The position numbers and the translations under genes were made by a program. Below the pieces are notes generated by a model, which did not search any database, was not told the DNA's origin, and was given only the letters and a program-made list of their open reading frames with translations. Positions 1 through 6,276 of a stretch of 10,444 nucleotides of DNA are shown in pieces. Location: positions 1 to 10,444 of the forward strand of contig CAIMEK010000795.1 in assembly GCA_903839965.1 (NCBI GenBank). Direction: 5' to 3'. This DNA comes from an uncultured Acetobacteraceae bacterium (GTDB lineage Bacteria; Pseudomonadota; Alphaproteobacteria; Acetobacterales; Acetobacteraceae). The first letter of the stretch is position 1. Each line of letters opens with the position of its first letter.

Positions 1-2
1 GG

Positions 3-725
3 CGCGAGCGCGGCGCCGACCGTTCCCGGCCCAGGCTGACCGCGACCCTCGCGCGCGCCGCCGCGCACGGCCGCACCCTGCTGCTCGATACCGCCGATGA
101 CCCCGACTTCGGCGGCCCGGGAGACACGCCCGAATTGCTGCGCGTCGTGCTGGCCTCCGCCACCGTCGCCGCCGCGGTCGGCGTGCTGGTGGATCCGCTC
201 GCCCTCGCCGCTGCCCATGCGGCCGGCGAGGGCGCCGATCTGGTGCATCCGCTCGGTGCCTGCTTCACCTCGGTCTACGGGGCGCCGGTAACGGTGCCGC
301 TGCGCGTCGCCCGCCTGCTGGAAGGCATGGTCGTGCTGCGCACCGGACGCACCGCCATCGTGCTGGCCGAACGGCCCACCCGGGCGGACCCCGCCCTGTT
401 CGCAGCCGCCGGCATCGACCTGCAGACGTTGCAACTGCTCGCGGTGAAAGGCGGCGAGGCTGCGCGGCTGGCCTTTGCGCCCACCTTCCCGGTGGCGCTG
501 GCGGCGGGCTGCGCCGGCCCGACCAGCAACGACCTTGCCCGCCTGCCGTTCAATTCCATTCCGGCGGCCCGCCGCACGCCCGGCGCGGCCGAGCGCTACG
601 CCTCAGACCAGGAGCAGCGCGCCGAACAGGCCGAGCAGCGAGATGAAAACCGTCGCCCCCACGCCAAGCAGCAACGGGCGCAGGCCCTTGGCACGCAGCG
701 CCCGAAGCTCCGTGTTCAACCCTAG
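3..725 (+). CDS. MlrC/M81-family metallopeptidase, C-terminal part (5' end outside window)
   Basis: The reading frame is open from the left edge (first whole codon at 3) to a TAG at 723-725, so only the C-terminal part is present. It matches my memory of the MlrC C-terminal domain: a D-x-x-DDPDFGGPGDTPELL stretch at about 90-140 corresponds to the family's D-N-P-G-G-G-x-x-G-D-T segment, followed by G-R-T-A-I-V-L-A-E-R and an AGID-x-x-x-x-x-x-LAVKGG segment, then the closing N-DLARLPF motif near 529-550. MlrC of the microcystin pathway is a zinc peptidase that cleaves linear peptides; most relatives have unknown substrates. The metal-binding N-terminal domain lies outside the window. Family homology seems to end near 595. 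The last 40 or so residues (rich in Gln, Arg and Glu) are encoded antisense to the next gene, which suggests a lost stop and run-on. Family confidence is good; substrate unknown. Confidence 0.8.
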   Translation, partial: RERGADRSRPRLTATLARAAAHGRTLLLDTADDPDFGGPGDTPELLRVVLASATVAAAVGVLVDPLALAAAHAAGEGADLVHPLGACFTSVYGAPVTVPLRVARLLEGMVVLRTGRTAIVLAERPTRADPALFAAAGIDLQTLQLLAVKGGEAARLAFAPTFPVALAAGCAGPTSNDLARLPFNSIPAARRTPGAAERYASDQEQRAEQAEQRDENRRPHAKQQRAQALGTQRPKLRVQP

Positions 726-1625
726 CGCCGCCACCGACGCCGCCAGCATCAGCGGCACCAGGTAGAGCGAGGCGTCCACCGCGAACCGCGGCACCACGCC
801 GGTGCTGCCGATGACGATCAGCGCCAGGAAGCCGAAGGCGAACCACGGCACCGGCGCCTTCACCGCGTCCTTCGGCTGGCCGCGGCGCACCCACAGGCCC
901 AGCGCCAGCACGGCCGGCGCCAGCATGATCACCCGGGCGAGCTTGGTGATGGTGCCCACCTCGGTGGCCAGCGGTCCACCCGCCGCCGCAGCGCCGACGG
1001 CTTGCACCACCTCGTGGATGCTCGATCCCGCCCACAACCCGTAGCTGCGCGCGGACAGGCCGAGCAGCGGACTCAGCGCCGGATAGATCACCAAGGCCGC
1101 CGTGCCGCACAGGGTGATGACGGCGAGCGCGTAGGTCACATCCTCCTGCTTGCCGCGCACCACCTGGTTGGCCGCGATGATGGCGCTGGCGCCGCAAATG
1201 CCGGTGCCGGTGCCGATCAACTGCGACAGCGCGGGTTCCACATCCAGTACCTTGCCGAGCCACATGGTGAACGGCACGGTCAACACCACCGCGGTCACCG
1301 CCAGCGTCAGCGCCCAGCCGCCGATCGACAACAACCCGCCAAGCGTCACCTGCAATCCAAGCAACACACTCGCCGCCCGCAGCACCGGGCGCACCGCGAA
1401 GGCGGCGCCGGGCGCCACCCCCCGCGGCATGCCGACCGTGGCGCGAATCGCGATGCCGACCAGCAACGCCACCACCACGGGATTGAGCGCATTCAGTCCG
1501 GTCGCGTTCTTGATGCGGATGGCGAGCCAGGCGATGACGAAACACACCACCAGGCCAGGCAACAAAGCAACATAACGGGACACGCCAGTCGCGGGGGCGG
1601 CGGCGCCAGCAGGGGAAACGGCCAT
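603..1625 (-). CDS. YeiH/UPF0324-family putative sulfate exporter (membrane protein)
   Basis: A 340-residue, strongly hydrophobic protein with about nine to ten predicted membrane segments. Family signatures are clear: G-T-G-T-G-I-C-G-A-S-A-I-I-A-A at residues 138-152, WAGSSIHEVVQ at 198-208, and LNTE near 303-306. The family (Cons_hypoth698) is annotated as a putative sulfate exporter, but transport has little direct proof, so anion export is an inference. I chose the ATG at 1625 over an in-frame TTG at 1682. The longer form adds 19 Arg/Phe-rich residues, and its ribosome-binding site would fall inside the hairpin at 1684-1710. No strong Shine-Dalgarno is visible before 1625. The gene lies downstream of the hydrolase and aminotransferase on the same strand but beyond a terminator-like hairpin. 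Its 3' end (603-725) is also read antisense by the convergent MlrC gene. Confidence 0.9.
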   Translation of the reverse strand: MAVSPAGAAAPATGVSRYVALLPGLVVCFVIAWLAIRIKNATGLNALNPVVVALLVGIAIRATVGMPRGVAPGAAFAVRPVLRAASVLLGLQVTLGGLLSIGGWALTLAVTAVVLTVPFTMWLGKVLDVEPALSQLIGTGTGICGASAIIAANQVVRGKQEDVTYALAVITLCGTAALVIYPALSPLLGLSARSYGLWAGSSIHEVVQAVGAAAAGGPLATEVGTITKLARVIMLAPAVLALGLWVRRGQPKDAVKAPVPWFAFGFLALIVIGSTGVVPRFAVDASLYLVPLMLAASVAALGLNTELRALRAKGLRPLLLGVGATVFISLLGLFGALLLV

Positions 1626-1683
1626 GGAAAACCCAGCAAGAAAAGAGGCCCGGAACCTGAACCGCCCCGCTGCGAGCGTCAAG

Positions 1684-1710
1684 AAGGCGAGGGGCAGCGC
1701 CCCTCGCCTT
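1684..1710 (-). terminator. Strong intergenic hairpin, terminator-like
   Basis: AAGGCGAGGGG (1684-1694) and CCCCTCGCCTT (1700-1710) form a perfect 11-bp stem; C1695 and G1699 can add a twelfth pair, leaving a 3-nt loop. It sits 22 bp after the hydrolase stop codon on the minus strand and before the exporter start. On the minus strand it is followed only by a short CTTCTTG stretch, so it lacks a proper U-tract. It may act as a weak terminator, an mRNA 3'-end stabiliser or an attenuator lowering exporter expression. Confidence 0.6.
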
Positions 1711-1731
1711 CCTGGGTTGCCGGCGGCATGG

Positions 1732-2976
1732 TCAGGTCGCCAGTTCCACCAGCGTATGCGTGAGCACGCGGGTGCCGGCCGCCAGGTGTGCCGGGGTGGC
1801 GTATTCCGCCGGATTGTGGCTGACGCCGTTGCGGCACGGCACGAAGATCATGCCGGTCGGGCAGACCGCCGCCACGAACTGGGCGTCGTGGAAGGCGCCG
1901 GAGGGCAGGCGCAGGGCGGAGACGCCTTCGGCCGCTGCCGCCGCCTCGACGGCGCCGACCACCGCCGGGTCGAACTGCAGCGGCAGCACGTGGAAGTTTT
2001 CGTGCACCGCCACGCCGGCGTCGCGCACCGCGGCCTGCACCACGCCGGGGATGGCGTCGCCCCGGGCCAGCAGCACGGCGGGGTCCGGGTGGCGGAAATC
2101 GACGGTGAAGCTGGCCTTGCTCGGCACCGAGTTGGAGGTGTTGGGCTCCACCAGGATGCGTCCGACGGTGAAGCGCAGCACGTCCTTCGGGTCGTGCATC
2201 AGCGCGTTCAAAGCGCCGATGGCGCGCACCATGTCCTGCACGGCGTCGCGCCGCAGCGCCAGCGGCGTGGTGCCGGCGTGCGCGGTTTCGCCGCTGAGCG
2301 TCACGGTGAACCAGCGGCTGCCCTGGATGCCGGTGACTACGCCGATATCCACGCCTTCGGCTTCCAGGCGCGGCCCCTGCTCGATATGTGCCTCCACGTA
2401 GGCATGCGGCTTGCTGCCGAGCGGGCGGCGCGGCAGGTCGGCCTCGTCGGCCAGGTGTTCGGCCAGCGCGCCGGCGAACCGCACGCCGTCGGGGTCGGTC
2501 ACGTCGGCCCAGGCAGAGAGCGGATGCAGCCCGGCCCAGGACATGCTGCCCATGCAGCCCGGGGCGAAGCGTCCGCCTTCCTCGTTGGTCCAGGCCACCA
2601 CCTCGATCGGCCGACGGCAAACGGTGCCCGCGTCGGCCAGCGCCGACAGCGCCTCCAGGCCGGCGATGACGCCGTACATGCCGTCGAAGCGTCCGCCGTT
2701 GGGCTGGGTGTCCATGTGGCTGCCGGTGAGCACCGGCGCGGCGGTGGGGTCGGTGCCGTCGCGGCGCAGCCAGAGGTTGGCGGCGTCGTCGATGCTGATG
2801 CTGGCGCCCGCCGCCTGCGCCCAGCCGATCAGCCGGCGCCGCGCCGCCCGGTCGAGCGGCGTGAGGCAGGCGCGGTTGACGCCGTCGCCGGGGATGGCGC
2901 CGAACGACGCCATCTCCATCAACCGCCCCCATTGGCGCGCTTCACTGACCGCGGCGGACGCCTCGCCCTGCGCCAT
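1732..2976 (-). CDS. M20-type Zn-dependent amidohydrolase, hydantoinase/carbamoylase family
   Basis: A 414-residue protein, the usual length for the family of N-carbamoyl-L-amino-acid hydrolase, beta-ureidopropionase and allantoate amidohydrolase, which hydrolyse an N-carbamoyl or ureido bond using two bound metal ions. Visible metal-site motifs are GSHMDTQPNGGRFDG (H87, D98), NEEGGRF (E132, E133), EAHIEQGP (H197) and VSHNPAE (H387). The dimerisation domain lies in the middle, including AHAGTTPL at 232-239 and the downstream SNSVPSK. All expected ligands are present, so the enzyme should be active. The cytosolic location is inferred from the absence of a signal peptide. The ATG at 2976 follows the aminotransferase stop by only 7 bp, so the two genes are almost certainly co-transcribed. 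That pairing suggests release of an amino compound that the aminotransferase then deaminates, for example N-carbamoyl-beta-alanine. The exact substrate cannot be assigned from sequence. Confidence 0.92.
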   Translation of the reverse strand: MAQGEASAAVSEARQWGRLMEMASFGAIPGDGVNRACLTPLDRAARRRLIGWAQAAGASISIDDAANLWLRRDGTDPTAAPVLTGSHMDTQPNGGRFDGMYGVIAGLEALSALADAGTVCRRPIEVVAWTNEEGGRFAPGCMGSMSWAGLHPLSAWADVTDPDGVRFAGALAEHLADEADLPRRPLGSKPHAYVEAHIEQGPRLEAEGVDIGVVTGIQGSRWFTVTLSGETAHAGTTPLALRRDAVQDMVRAIGALNALMHDPKDVLRFTVGRILVEPNTSNSVPSKASFTVDFRHPDPAVLLARGDAIPGVVQAAVRDAGVAVHENFHVLPLQFDPAVVGAVEAAAAAEGVSALRLPSGAFHDAQFVAAVCPTGMIFVPCRNGVSHNPAEYATPAHLAAGTRVLTHTLVELAT

Positions 2977-2983
2977 CGGGCGG

Positions 2984-4372
2984 TCAGCCCGGCAGGTAGG
3001 GCTTCAGCGTGGGATAGGCGGCGTCCAGCCCCTTGCGGAACAGCGCCACCATCTCGCGCAGGTTGTCCTCGGTCATGATCAGCGGCGGGGTGAAGGCGAT
3101 GCGGTCGCCGATGGCGCGCACGATCAGCCCGGCCTCCAGGCACGTGCGCTCGACCAGCGCGCCCGCCTTGGCCTCGGCGGGGAAGGGGGTGCGGGTTTTC
3201 TTGTCGGCCATCAGTTCAACGCCCGCGATCAGGCCGACGCCGCGCGCATTGCCCACCAGCGGATGGTCCTCGGTGGATTTCAGCCCGCCCTGCATCACCG
3301 GCGACACCTCGCGGACGTGGTCGAAGATCTTGCGTTCCTCGTAGATCTTCAGGGTCTCGATGGCGACCGCGCAGGGCACCGGATGGGCGGCGTAGGTGAA
3401 GCCGTGCGCGAACGAGCCGATCTTCTTCGATTCGCCGAGCATGGCCTGGTAGATCTTCTCGTTGACCAGCAGGGCGGAGATCGGCTGGTAGGAGGCCGAC
3501 AGCGCCTTGGCGCAGGACAGCATGTCGGGTTTGATGCCGTAGGTCTGGCAGCCCCACACGTTGCCGGTGCGCCCGAAGCCGCAAATCACCTCGTCGGCGA
3601 CCAGCAGCACGTCGTACTTGCGCAGCACCGCCTGCATCTTCTCCCAGTAGGTGGCCGGCGGCGTAATGGCCCCGCCGGCGCCCTGCACGGGCTCGCCGAA
3701 GAACGCCGCCACGGTGTCCGGGCCCTCGTCGAGGATAAGCTGTTCCAGCGCCGCCGCCATGCGGGTGGCGAACTGTTCCTCGGTCTCGCCGTCGGTGTGG
3801 CCGCGATAGTAGTTCGGGCTTTCGGTGTGCCGGAACCCGGGCAGCGGCACGTCGAAGTCGACATGCATGGCCTGCTGGCCGGAAACGCTCACCGCCGCAA
3901 CGGTATTGCCGTGGTAACCGCGCACCCGGCCGATGATCTTCTTCTTCTTCGGCTTGCCGATGGCGTTGTGGTAGTACCAGACGAGCTTGATGGCGGTGTC
4001 GTTCGCTTCCGAGCCGGAGCAGGAGAACAGCACCTTGCTCATCGGCACCGGCGCCAGCGCCAGCACGCGCTCGGCCAGCTCGACGCTCGGCAGGTTCCCC
4101 TTGGCGAAGAAGTGGTGGTAGTAAGGCAGTTGCAGCATCTGCTTGTAGGCGGCTTCGGCCAGCCGCTTTTCGGAGAAGCCGAGCGAGGCGCACCACAGGC
4201 CGGCCATCGCTTCCAGGTACTTCTTGCCGCCTTCGTCGTAGACATAGACGCCCTCGCCGCGCGCCATCAGCGTGCCGCCGGTCTCGCGATAGGCCGCGAT
4301 GTCGGTCTGGTGGTGGACCACGTAGGCGATGTCGCGAGCGTGCACCGAATTCGGGGCGAAGGGCGCGGTCAT
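2984..4372 (-). CDS. Class-III PLP-dependent omega-aminotransferase (aspartate aminotransferase family)
   Basis: A 462-residue class-III (fold type I) transaminase. Cofactor-site features are SCSGSEANDTA (residues 117-127, phosphate binding), GYHG (152-155, ring-stacking Tyr), VADE (258-261, Asp contacting the pyridine nitrogen) and the Schiff-base lysine K289 in SCAKALSAS. W60 (GLWC) and R419 lie about where omega-transaminases such as the Chromobacterium enzyme have their substrate-pocket Trp and carboxylate-binding Arg. Relatives include putrescine/GABA:pyruvate, beta-alanine:pyruvate and taurine:pyruvate aminotransferases, so the amino donor is open. I chose the ATG at 4372 because a GGAGG (4379-4383 on the complement) lies 6 nt upstream; a longer in-frame extension to 4468 reads through the divergent intergenic region. 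It is the first gene of a minus-strand unit with the amidohydrolase 7 bp downstream. Confidence 0.95.
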   Translation of the reverse strand: MTAPFAPNSVHARDIAYVVHHQTDIAAYRETGGTLMARGEGVYVYDEGGKKYLEAMAGLWCASLGFSEKRLAEAAYKQMLQLPYYHHFFAKGNLPSVELAERVLALAPVPMSKVLFSCSGSEANDTAIKLVWYYHNAIGKPKKKKIIGRVRGYHGNTVAAVSVSGQQAMHVDFDVPLPGFRHTESPNYYRGHTDGETEEQFATRMAAALEQLILDEGPDTVAAFFGEPVQGAGGAITPPATYWEKMQAVLRKYDVLLVADEVICGFGRTGNVWGCQTYGIKPDMLSCAKALSASYQPISALLVNEKIYQAMLGESKKIGSFAHGFTYAAHPVPCAVAIETLKIYEERKIFDHVREVSPVMQGGLKSTEDHPLVGNARGVGLIAGVELMADKKTRTPFPAEAKAGALVERTCLEAGLIVRAIGDRIAFTPPLIMTEDNLREMVALFRKGLDAAYPTLKPYLPG

Positions 4373-4378
4373 GTCAGT

Positions 4379-4383
4379 CCTCC
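4379..4383 (-). promoter_or_regulatory. Ribosome-binding site of the aminotransferase gene
   Basis: GGAGG on the minus strand, 6 nt before ATG 4372. It fixes this start rather than the longer in-frame option at 4468. Confidence 0.8.
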
Positions 4384-4464
4384 AGTAATCTGTCGGGGTG
4401 ATCTTTCCGCCGCTCTGCGTCCGGCCGCAAGCCCCTGGCTTGTCGCGGCGCACCGTTGGGGGGA

Positions 4465-4493
4465 GCATGGCGGGGAGGAGAAGCCCGCCATGC
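4465..4493 (+). promoter_or_regulatory. Hairpin with a Shine-Dalgarno in its loop region, upstream of the TSUP exporter
   Basis: GCATGGCGGG (4465-4474) pairs perfectly with CCCGCCATGC (4484-4493), with a 9-nt loop GAGGAGAAG. The purine-rich GGAGGAG (4474-4480) spans the loop, and the ATG of the possible leader ORF (4490-4492) is in the right arm. Folding would therefore hide this start codon. Outside the stem, GGGG and CCCC runs can extend the pairing. A regulatory role is inference. Confidence 0.4.
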
Positions 4494-4540
4494 CGCCCCG
4501 TTGGGTGCCTGCATCGCCGTTTGCCATGACCCTTTCGTGA
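4490..4540 (+). CDS. Possible 16-codon leader peptide ORF before the TSUP exporter
   Basis: ATG at 4490 is preceded by the best Shine-Dalgarno of the region (AGGAG at 4476-4480, 9 nt away). It encodes MPPRWVPASPFAMTLS and stops at TGA 4538-4540. That stop overlaps the GTG start of the exporter by the arrangement GTGA, typical of translational coupling. The exporter start itself has no good Shine-Dalgarno, so re-initiation after this ORF would explain how it is translated. The peptide resembles nothing I know. It may be chance in GC-rich DNA, hence the low confidence. Confidence 0.35.
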   Translation: MPPRWVPASPFAMTLS

Positions 4541-5289
4541 CGGAGGGGATTTCCGCCGCGGCCTGGGCCGGCATGCTGGTCGCGGTGGGTTTCGCCGGCG
4601 TGCTGCGGGGGTTCACCGGATTCGGCTTTGCCCTCGCCGCGGTGCCGCTGGCCAGCGTGGTGCTGGCGCCGGCGCGCGTGGTGCCGGTGGTGATCCTGCT
4701 GCAGCTTGCCATCGGCACCCGCGATTGCGTGCGCGAGCGCCGCCTGGCCGACCGGTTTTCCATCACGCGGCTCACCGTGGGCTGCGTGTTCGGCACCCCG
4801 CTCGGGGTGGCGGCGCTGGCGCTGCTGCCCGGCGCGGTGACCCGGCTGGCGCTCGGGCTGATCGTGCTGGTGGCGGTGGTGGTCACCTGGCGTCCGCCGG
4901 CCCGCCCGCGGCAGCGGCGCACCGGGCTGGCGGTGCTGGCCGGGGTGGCCAGCGGAATATGCAACGGGCTGGCGGCGATGGGCGGGCCGCCGGCGGTGCT
5001 GTATTTCCTGTCCGTCGAGCCGGACCGCGCGGTAACCCGCAGTTCGCTGATGATCTATTTTGCCCTCGCCTCGGCGATCGTGCTGCCGGGAGCCGTGCTG
5101 GCCGGGCTGGTCGACCGAACCGTGCTGCTGCTGAGCCTCGGCACGTTCCCGGTCATGCTGCTGGGCGGCTGGCTCGGCACCTGGGGGTTCCGCCGGGCCG
5201 GCCACCGCTCGTACCGCGTGGCCGCCGCGTTCGCGCTGCTGCTGACGGCGCTGGCGGCGATCGGCAAGGGGGTGGCGGGGCTGCTGTGA
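4537..5289 (+). CDS. TauE/SafE (TSUP) family anion exporter
   Basis: A 250-residue, highly hydrophobic protein with about eight membrane segments arranged as two homologous halves. The two family repeats start at GVLRGFTGFG (residues 21-30) and GVASGICNGLAAMGGPPAV (136-154). TSUP proteins are predicted to export sulfite, sulfoacetate or other organic anions; the real cargo here is not known. I favour GTG 4537: it puts about 11 residues before the first membrane helix, as is usual. An in-frame TTG at 4456 would add an Arg/Gly-rich tail and read through the hairpin, and the in-frame ATG at 4573 would cut into the first helix. No strong Shine-Dalgarno precedes 4537, but the 16-codon ORF ending at 4540 could couple translation. 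The gene is divergent from the aminotransferase and ends 99 bp before the ABC operon, which has its own promoter. Confidence 0.88.
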   Translation: MTEGISAAAWAGMLVAVGFAGVLRGFTGFGFALAAVPLASVVLAPARVVPVVILLQLAIGTRDCVRERRLADRFSITRLTVGCVFGTPLGVAALALLPGAVTRLALGLIVLVAVVVTWRPPARPRQRRTGLAVLAGVASGICNGLAAMGGPPAVLYFLSVEPDRAVTRSSLMIYFALASAIVLPGAVLAGLVDRTVLLLSLGTFPVMLLGGWLGTWGFRRAGHRSYRVAAAFALLLTALAAIGKGVAGLL

Positions 5290-5307
5290 TTTTCCTGCGC
5301 CGCCCAT

Positions 5308-5336
5308 GTGACAACCCCGGAATCGCTGTCTAGAGT
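5308..5336 (+). promoter_or_regulatory. Sigma70-type promoter of the ABC transporter operon
   Basis: GTGACA (5308-5313) is followed after exactly 17 bp by TAGAGT (5331-5336). Compared with TTGACA/TATAAT this matches 5 of 6 and 4 of 6 positions at the optimal spacing. It lies in the short gap after the TSUP stop and about 50 bp before the substrate-binding-protein ATG. Confidence 0.65.
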
Positions 5337-5345
5337 GCCGCGCAA

Positions 5346-5364
5346 CGGCCGGTGGGGCCGGCCG
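5346..5364 (+). promoter_or_regulatory. Hairpin in the 5' leader of the ABC operon
   Basis: CGGCCGG (5346-5352) and CCGGCCG (5358-5364) form a perfect 7-bp GC stem with a TGGGG loop, just after the expected transcription start and before the GGGGAG ribosome-binding site (5373-5378). It could stabilise the mRNA 5' end; there is no U-tract, so it is not a terminator. Confidence 0.4.
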
Positions 5365-5388
5365 TCGCAAACGGGGAGCGGACAGAAC

Positions 5389-6261
5389 ATGGACAACACC
5401 ACGCAACGCCGCAACATGCTGGGCCTCGGCGCCGCAGGCGCGGTGCTCGCCGCCGGCACGCTGCTGGACGCCCACCGGGCGGCCGCACAGGCCGCGCCCG
5501 CCAGCCTGCTGCGCACGGTGCTCGACCGCGGCAAGCTGATCGTCGGCACCGGATCGACCAACCCGCCCTGGCACTTCGAGGACGACAAGGGCAAGCTCAC
5601 CGGCATGGACATCGCCATGGCGCGCATCCTCGCCAAGGGGCTGTTCGACGACGAAACCAAGGTGGAGTACATCCGCCAGGACCCTGCCGCGCGCATTCCC
5701 AACATCACCACCGGCAAGGTGGACGTGGTCTGCCAGTTCATGACCATCTCGCCCGCGCGCGCCCAGCTGGTCGCCTTCTCGCGGCCCTACTACGTCGAGG
5801 GCGCGGCGCTGATCACGTCGCCGAAAAGCAAGTATCCGACCTACAAGGACCTCGCGGCCGCCGGCACCGCCGCGCGCGTCTCCGTGCTGCAGAACGTCGA
5901 TGCCGACGACCTGGTGCACCAGGCCCTGCCGCAGGCACAGGTGCTGCAGCTCGACAGCCAGGCCAACGTGTTCCAGGCCGTCACCGCGGGCCGCGCCGAT
6001 GCCGGCGTGGTCGATGCCTCGACGGTGAAGTGGCTGGTGAAGCGCGATCCGAACGCCTACGCCGATCCCGGTCACGCCTACCAGTCCCAGCTCTACGGCG
6101 CCGCGGTGCGCCAGGGCGATCCGGACTGGCTGCAGTGGGTGAACACCTGCTTCAGCGTCGGCATGTACGGCCACCAGACCGACATCTACGACGCCGCCTT
6201 CATGGAATTCTTCGGCGAGAAGGTGCCGCCGGTGCGCAAGCCGGGGTTCCCCTACATCTGA
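5389..6261 (+). CDS. Polar-amino-acid ABC transporter substrate-binding protein (SBP family 3), Tat-type signal
   Basis: A 290-residue periplasmic binding protein of family 3. The N-terminus carries a twin-arginine-like signal, TQRRNML followed by a hydrophobic stretch (residues 11-25) and an Ala-rich cleavage region AAAQA near 31-35, implying export in folded form. The body shows the usual order: RGKLIVGTGSTNPPWHFED (48-66), LTGMDIAMA (70-78), GKVDVVCQFMTISPARAQLVAFSRPYY (109-135) and ADAGVVD (203-209). R124 and D209 are at the positions that usually hold the ligand's alpha-carboxylate and alpha-amino group, so an alpha-amino acid or close analogue is likely; which one cannot be told. ATG 5389 follows GGGGAG by 10 nt; an in-frame upstream GTG at 5308 falls in the promoter. 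The gene heads the operon and is 15 bp from the first permease. Confidence 0.93.
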   Translation: MDNTTQRRNMLGLGAAGAVLAAGTLLDAHRAAAQAAPASLLRTVLDRGKLIVGTGSTNPPWHFEDDKGKLTGMDIAMARILAKGLFDDETKVEYIRQDPAARIPNITTGKVDVVCQFMTISPARAQLVAFSRPYYVEGAALITSPKSKYPTYKDLAAAGTAARVSVLQNVDADDLVHQALPQAQVLQLDSQANVFQAVTAGRADAGVVDASTVKWLVKRDPNAYADPGHAYQSQLYGAAVRQGDPDWLQWVNTCFSVGMYGHQTDIYDAAFMEFFGEKVPPVRKPGFPYI

Positions 6262-6276
6262 TGCCGTAAGCCGCGC

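Larger units (their letters stand above)
4373..4536. promoter_or_regulatory. Divergent intergenic region between aminotransferase and TSUP exporter
   Basis: The region should hold promoters for two divergent transcripts. I see no convincing -35/-10 pair on either strand. It does contain a 15-bp palindrome CAAGCC-CCT-GGCTTG (4428-4442) of the kind bound by dimeric regulators, a 10-bp hairpin (4465-4493) and a possible leader ORF. No regulator gene is adjacent, so the binding protein, if any, is unknown. Confidence 0.45.

Noticed and set aside
1626..1682. Longer form of the YeiH-type exporter starting at TTG 1682
   Set aside because: It adds an Arg/Phe-rich stretch untypical of the family, and its ribosome-binding site would lie inside the 1684-1710 hairpin. 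TTGACG at 1682-1677 could equally be a weak -35, but no matching -10 is convincing.
4456..4536. Longer form of the TSUP exporter starting at TTG 4456
   Set aside because: It would place 27 Arg/Gly/His-rich residues before the first membrane helix and read through the hairpin. GTG 4537 gives a normal N-terminus.
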